Assembly: GCA_003161535.1 (NCBI GenBank)
Contig: PMOM01000226.1
Span: 1-7,886, forward strand
Origin: Caulobacteraceae bacterium
Lineage (GTDB): Bacteria > Pseudomonadota > Alphaproteobacteria > Caulobacterales > Caulobacteraceae
Direction of reading: 5' to 3'
Length of the DNA: 7,886 bases
Of this stretch, positions 6,710 through 7,886 are shown piece after piece. The notes under the pieces are model-generated. The model saw only the letters and a list, made by a program, of their open reading frames with translations, was not told the origin of the DNA and did not search any database. Positions within the stretch are counted from its first letter, which is position 1, and every line of letters begins with the position of its first letter. The position numbers were made by a program, and so were the translations under genes.

Positions 6710-6827
6710 GGTCGAACAGACCGGCCACGCGCTAACGGATGCTTTGGACGCAAAACGGCCTGGGATTGACCCTCGGATACATTGGGCGGACGGTGCCGGA
6801 TCGATCCATCAACGGGAGCGCCAGACA

Positions 6828-7349
6828 ATGACCCAACTTCAACTCACCGGCGCGGCGATGGCCGCGCTGATGGCCGCGTCGCTTGGCGCCTGCAATACGG
6901 CGCCGCCCGCCAAGGCCAGTGCCGATGCCGGCAAGATCGCCGACGCCATCAAGGCCGACGCCGCTCAGCGCATCGCCGACATCAACGCTCACGACGCCGC
7001 CAAAGTCGCCGCGCACGACGCGCCCGACGGCATCCTGATGTTCCATGGCCAGCCCAACGCGGTCGGAATCCCCGCCATCCAGGCGAGCTTCGTCCAGAGG
7101 TTCGCCAACACCCCGGACATCCGCGTCACCTTGACGGACCCGACGGTGGACGTCGCCGCGTCCGGCGATCTGGCGGTGCTTCATTCGACCACCGTCACCA
7201 CCGCCACCGACCCGACGACCAAGGCTCAGGTCACCACGACCAACAATTCCCTGTCTGGCTACAAGCCGCAGGCGGACGGCACGTGGAAGATCGAGTGGTC
7301 CGTCGTCTCCGACGTCGGCCCGCCCCCCGCCGCCGCGCCCGCGACCTAG
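6828..7349 (+). CDS. SnoaL-like/DUF4440 (NTF2-fold) lipoprotein
   Basis: The 173-residue product starts with a lipoprotein signal peptide: MTQLQLTGAAMAALMAA, then lipobox LGAC with Cys22 as the lipidated residue. Asn at +2 would not be expected to retain it in the inner membrane by the E. coli rule. The body (about 35-160) fits the NTF2-like/SnoaL fold: a helix (IADAIKADAAQRIADINAHD), then HDAPDGILMFHGQPNAVGI, a helix, and beta-strands ending in DGTWKIEWSVVSD. DUF4440 proteins of this layout are often secreted and mostly of unknown function; some relatives are enzymes. No catalytic set can be assigned. A Pro/Ala tail closes the protein. The ATG at 6828 has GGGAG (6814-6818) nine bases upstream, and a longer in-frame extension to 6684 would hide the signal peptide. 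It is the only plus-strand gene and converges on the methyltransferase gene with a 36-base gap. Confidence 0.85.
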   Translation: MTQLQLTGAAMAALMAASLGACNTAPPAKASADAGKIADAIKADAAQRIADINAHDAAKVAAHDAPDGILMFHGQPNAVGIPAIQASFVQRFANTPDIRVTLTDPTVDVAASGDLAVLHSTTVTTATDPTTKAQVTTTNNSLSGYKPQADGTWKIEWSVVSDVGPPPAAAPAT

Positions 7350-7385
7350 GGCTGGCGGCGCGTCAGTCGGGCGAACAATCGACGT
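7350..7385. other. Convergent intergenic gap, no clear terminator
   Basis: Thirty-six bases separate the convergent stop codons (TAG at 7347-7349 and TGA at 7386-7388). I see no strong hairpin followed by a T-run on either strand, so termination is either factor-dependent or inside the neighbouring genes. Confidence 0.5.
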
Positions 7386-7886
7386 TCAATAGAGTCCCGG
7401 GATCAGCCGCCAGGTCGTCCGCATATAGCCTCGATAGGCGGGATAGGTTTTGGCCAAAATCGCCTCTTCGTAGCGCATCCTGACGATTTGAGGCGCGAAG
7501 GACGCGACGGCGATCAGAAGTGACCAGGGTTGCACGAACTGAAACATGACGCCGAAGGTCGAGATCTGTTCGGCAAGGTAGAGAGGGTGGCGGATGAAGC
7601 GGTAGGGCCCCTTTGTCACCAGTCCGCGCGCCTGCGGCAGGATGCTGAACGAACGCCCCAATATGGCCAGAACCCAGATCGCGGCCGCCGTGCCCACGAT
7701 GATCAAGACCATGGACAGGGTGGAGCTCGCCATGCTTGCCGGAGCCTTCGGCAGAGCCACGAGCAGCAGGGGGGAAATGGAGCCGGCCACGGCCGCCAGT
7801 ATCGGCGCGACGCCGCCAAGGCGCGCCTCCGGCAGCCGGCGGACGATGAAAACCGTGATCTGAACGCCCAGGAATATGACGGTCGC
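7386..7886 (-). CDS. Membrane methyltransferase of the ICMT/NnrU/PEMT type, 5' end beyond the window
   Basis: The frame stays open from the right edge to TGA at 7386-7388, giving 166 visible residues; the start lies outside the window. A start inside the window (GTG at 7790) would cut off a hydrophobic segment (ATVIFLGVQITVFIV), so I treat the gene as truncated by the window rather than short. Several membrane segments alternate with the family signature GLVTKGPYRFIRHPLYLAE, the SAM-binding RHPxY region shared by isoprenylcysteine carboxyl methyltransferases and phospholipid methyltransferases. A later RMRYEEAILAKTYPAYRGYM segment matches the family's E…L…Y..Y C-terminal motif. The enzyme would methylate a lipid-linked or membrane substrate at the inner membrane using S-adenosylmethionine. 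Bacterial members of this group rarely have a known substrate, so I give no symbol. Confidence 0.85.
   Translation of the reverse strand, partial: ATVIFLGVQITVFIVRRLPEARLGGVAPILAAVAGSISPLLLVALPKAPASMASSTLSMVLIIVGTAAAIWVLAILGRSFSILPQARGLVTKGPYRFIRHPLYLAEQISTFGVMFQFVQPWSLLIAVASFAPQIVRMRYEEAILAKTYPAYRGYMRTTWRLIPGLY

Larger units (their letters stand above)
6640..6827. other. Divergent intergenic region
   Basis: These 188 bases separate the 419-aa gene (minus) from the lipoprotein gene (plus). They hold the candidate minus-strand promoter and the inverted repeat. For the plus strand I see a TTGACC at 6766-6771 but no convincing -10 at the right distance, so the lipoprotein promoter is not assigned. 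Open frames crossing this stretch on both strands are upstream extensions of the two genes without supporting start sites. Confidence 0.6.

Noticed and set aside
6766..6793. Plus-strand promoter at TTGACC for the lipoprotein gene
   Set aside because: No acceptable -10 hexamer occurs at 16-18 bases spacing.
1..7886. CRISPR arrays, tRNA or rRNA genes, transposase genes
   Set aside because: No regularly spaced repeats, tRNA-like cloverleaf, rRNA stretch or transposase motif was found, including next to the 1.6-kb junction.

Overview
The window is GC-rich, with G or C at most third codon positions, GTG and TTG starts, tightly overlapping genes and degenerate promoter elements. This suggests an alphaproteobacterium, probably Caulobacterales-like (inference; no rRNA or marker gene is present). 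Nearly everything reads on the minus strand. The one exception is a small lipoprotein gene on the plus strand near 6.8-7.3 kb.

From right to left, i.e. in the direction of minus-strand transcription: (1) a 5'-truncated membrane methyltransferase of the isoprenylcysteine carboxyl methyltransferase (ICMT)/NnrU type (7386-7886). (2) Convergent to it, a plus-strand SnoaL-like (NTF2-fold) lipoprotein (6828-7349). (3) A divergent intergenic region (6640-6827) with a plausible minus-strand promoter and an inverted repeat over its -35 box. (4) A compact four-gene run: a 419-aa exported protein with a Met/Gly-rich stretch and a fibronectin III-like segment (5380-6639); a CHASE2 sensor-like membrane protein with no output domain (3633-5357); a 124-aa exported protein with two cysteines (3272-3646); and a 549-aa secreted M48 zinc metallopeptidase with a TPR-like C-terminus (1626-3275). 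The first two genes are 22 nt apart and the other two junctions overlap by 14 and 4 nt, so co-expression and translational coupling are likely. (5) A 47-codon remnant of the 3' end of a CaiB/BaiF CoA-transferase gene (1482-1625). (6) A biotin-carboxylase-type gene running off the left edge (1-1485), whose ATG overlaps the remnant's stop codon.

The most interesting part is (4). All four products are predicted to be exported or membrane-bound, with the bulk of each outside the cytoplasm. The set pairs an envelope-sensing domain with a periplasmic chaperone/protease-like enzyme and two secreted proteins I do not recognise. A cell-envelope surveillance or quality-control module is a reasonable hypothesis, but nothing in the sequence proves a function. 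The abrupt switch at about 1.60-1.63 kb from the end of this cassette to the tail of a beheaded CoA-transferase gene suggests the cassette, or a larger segment carrying it, was inserted into or recombined with an acyl-CoA metabolism locus.
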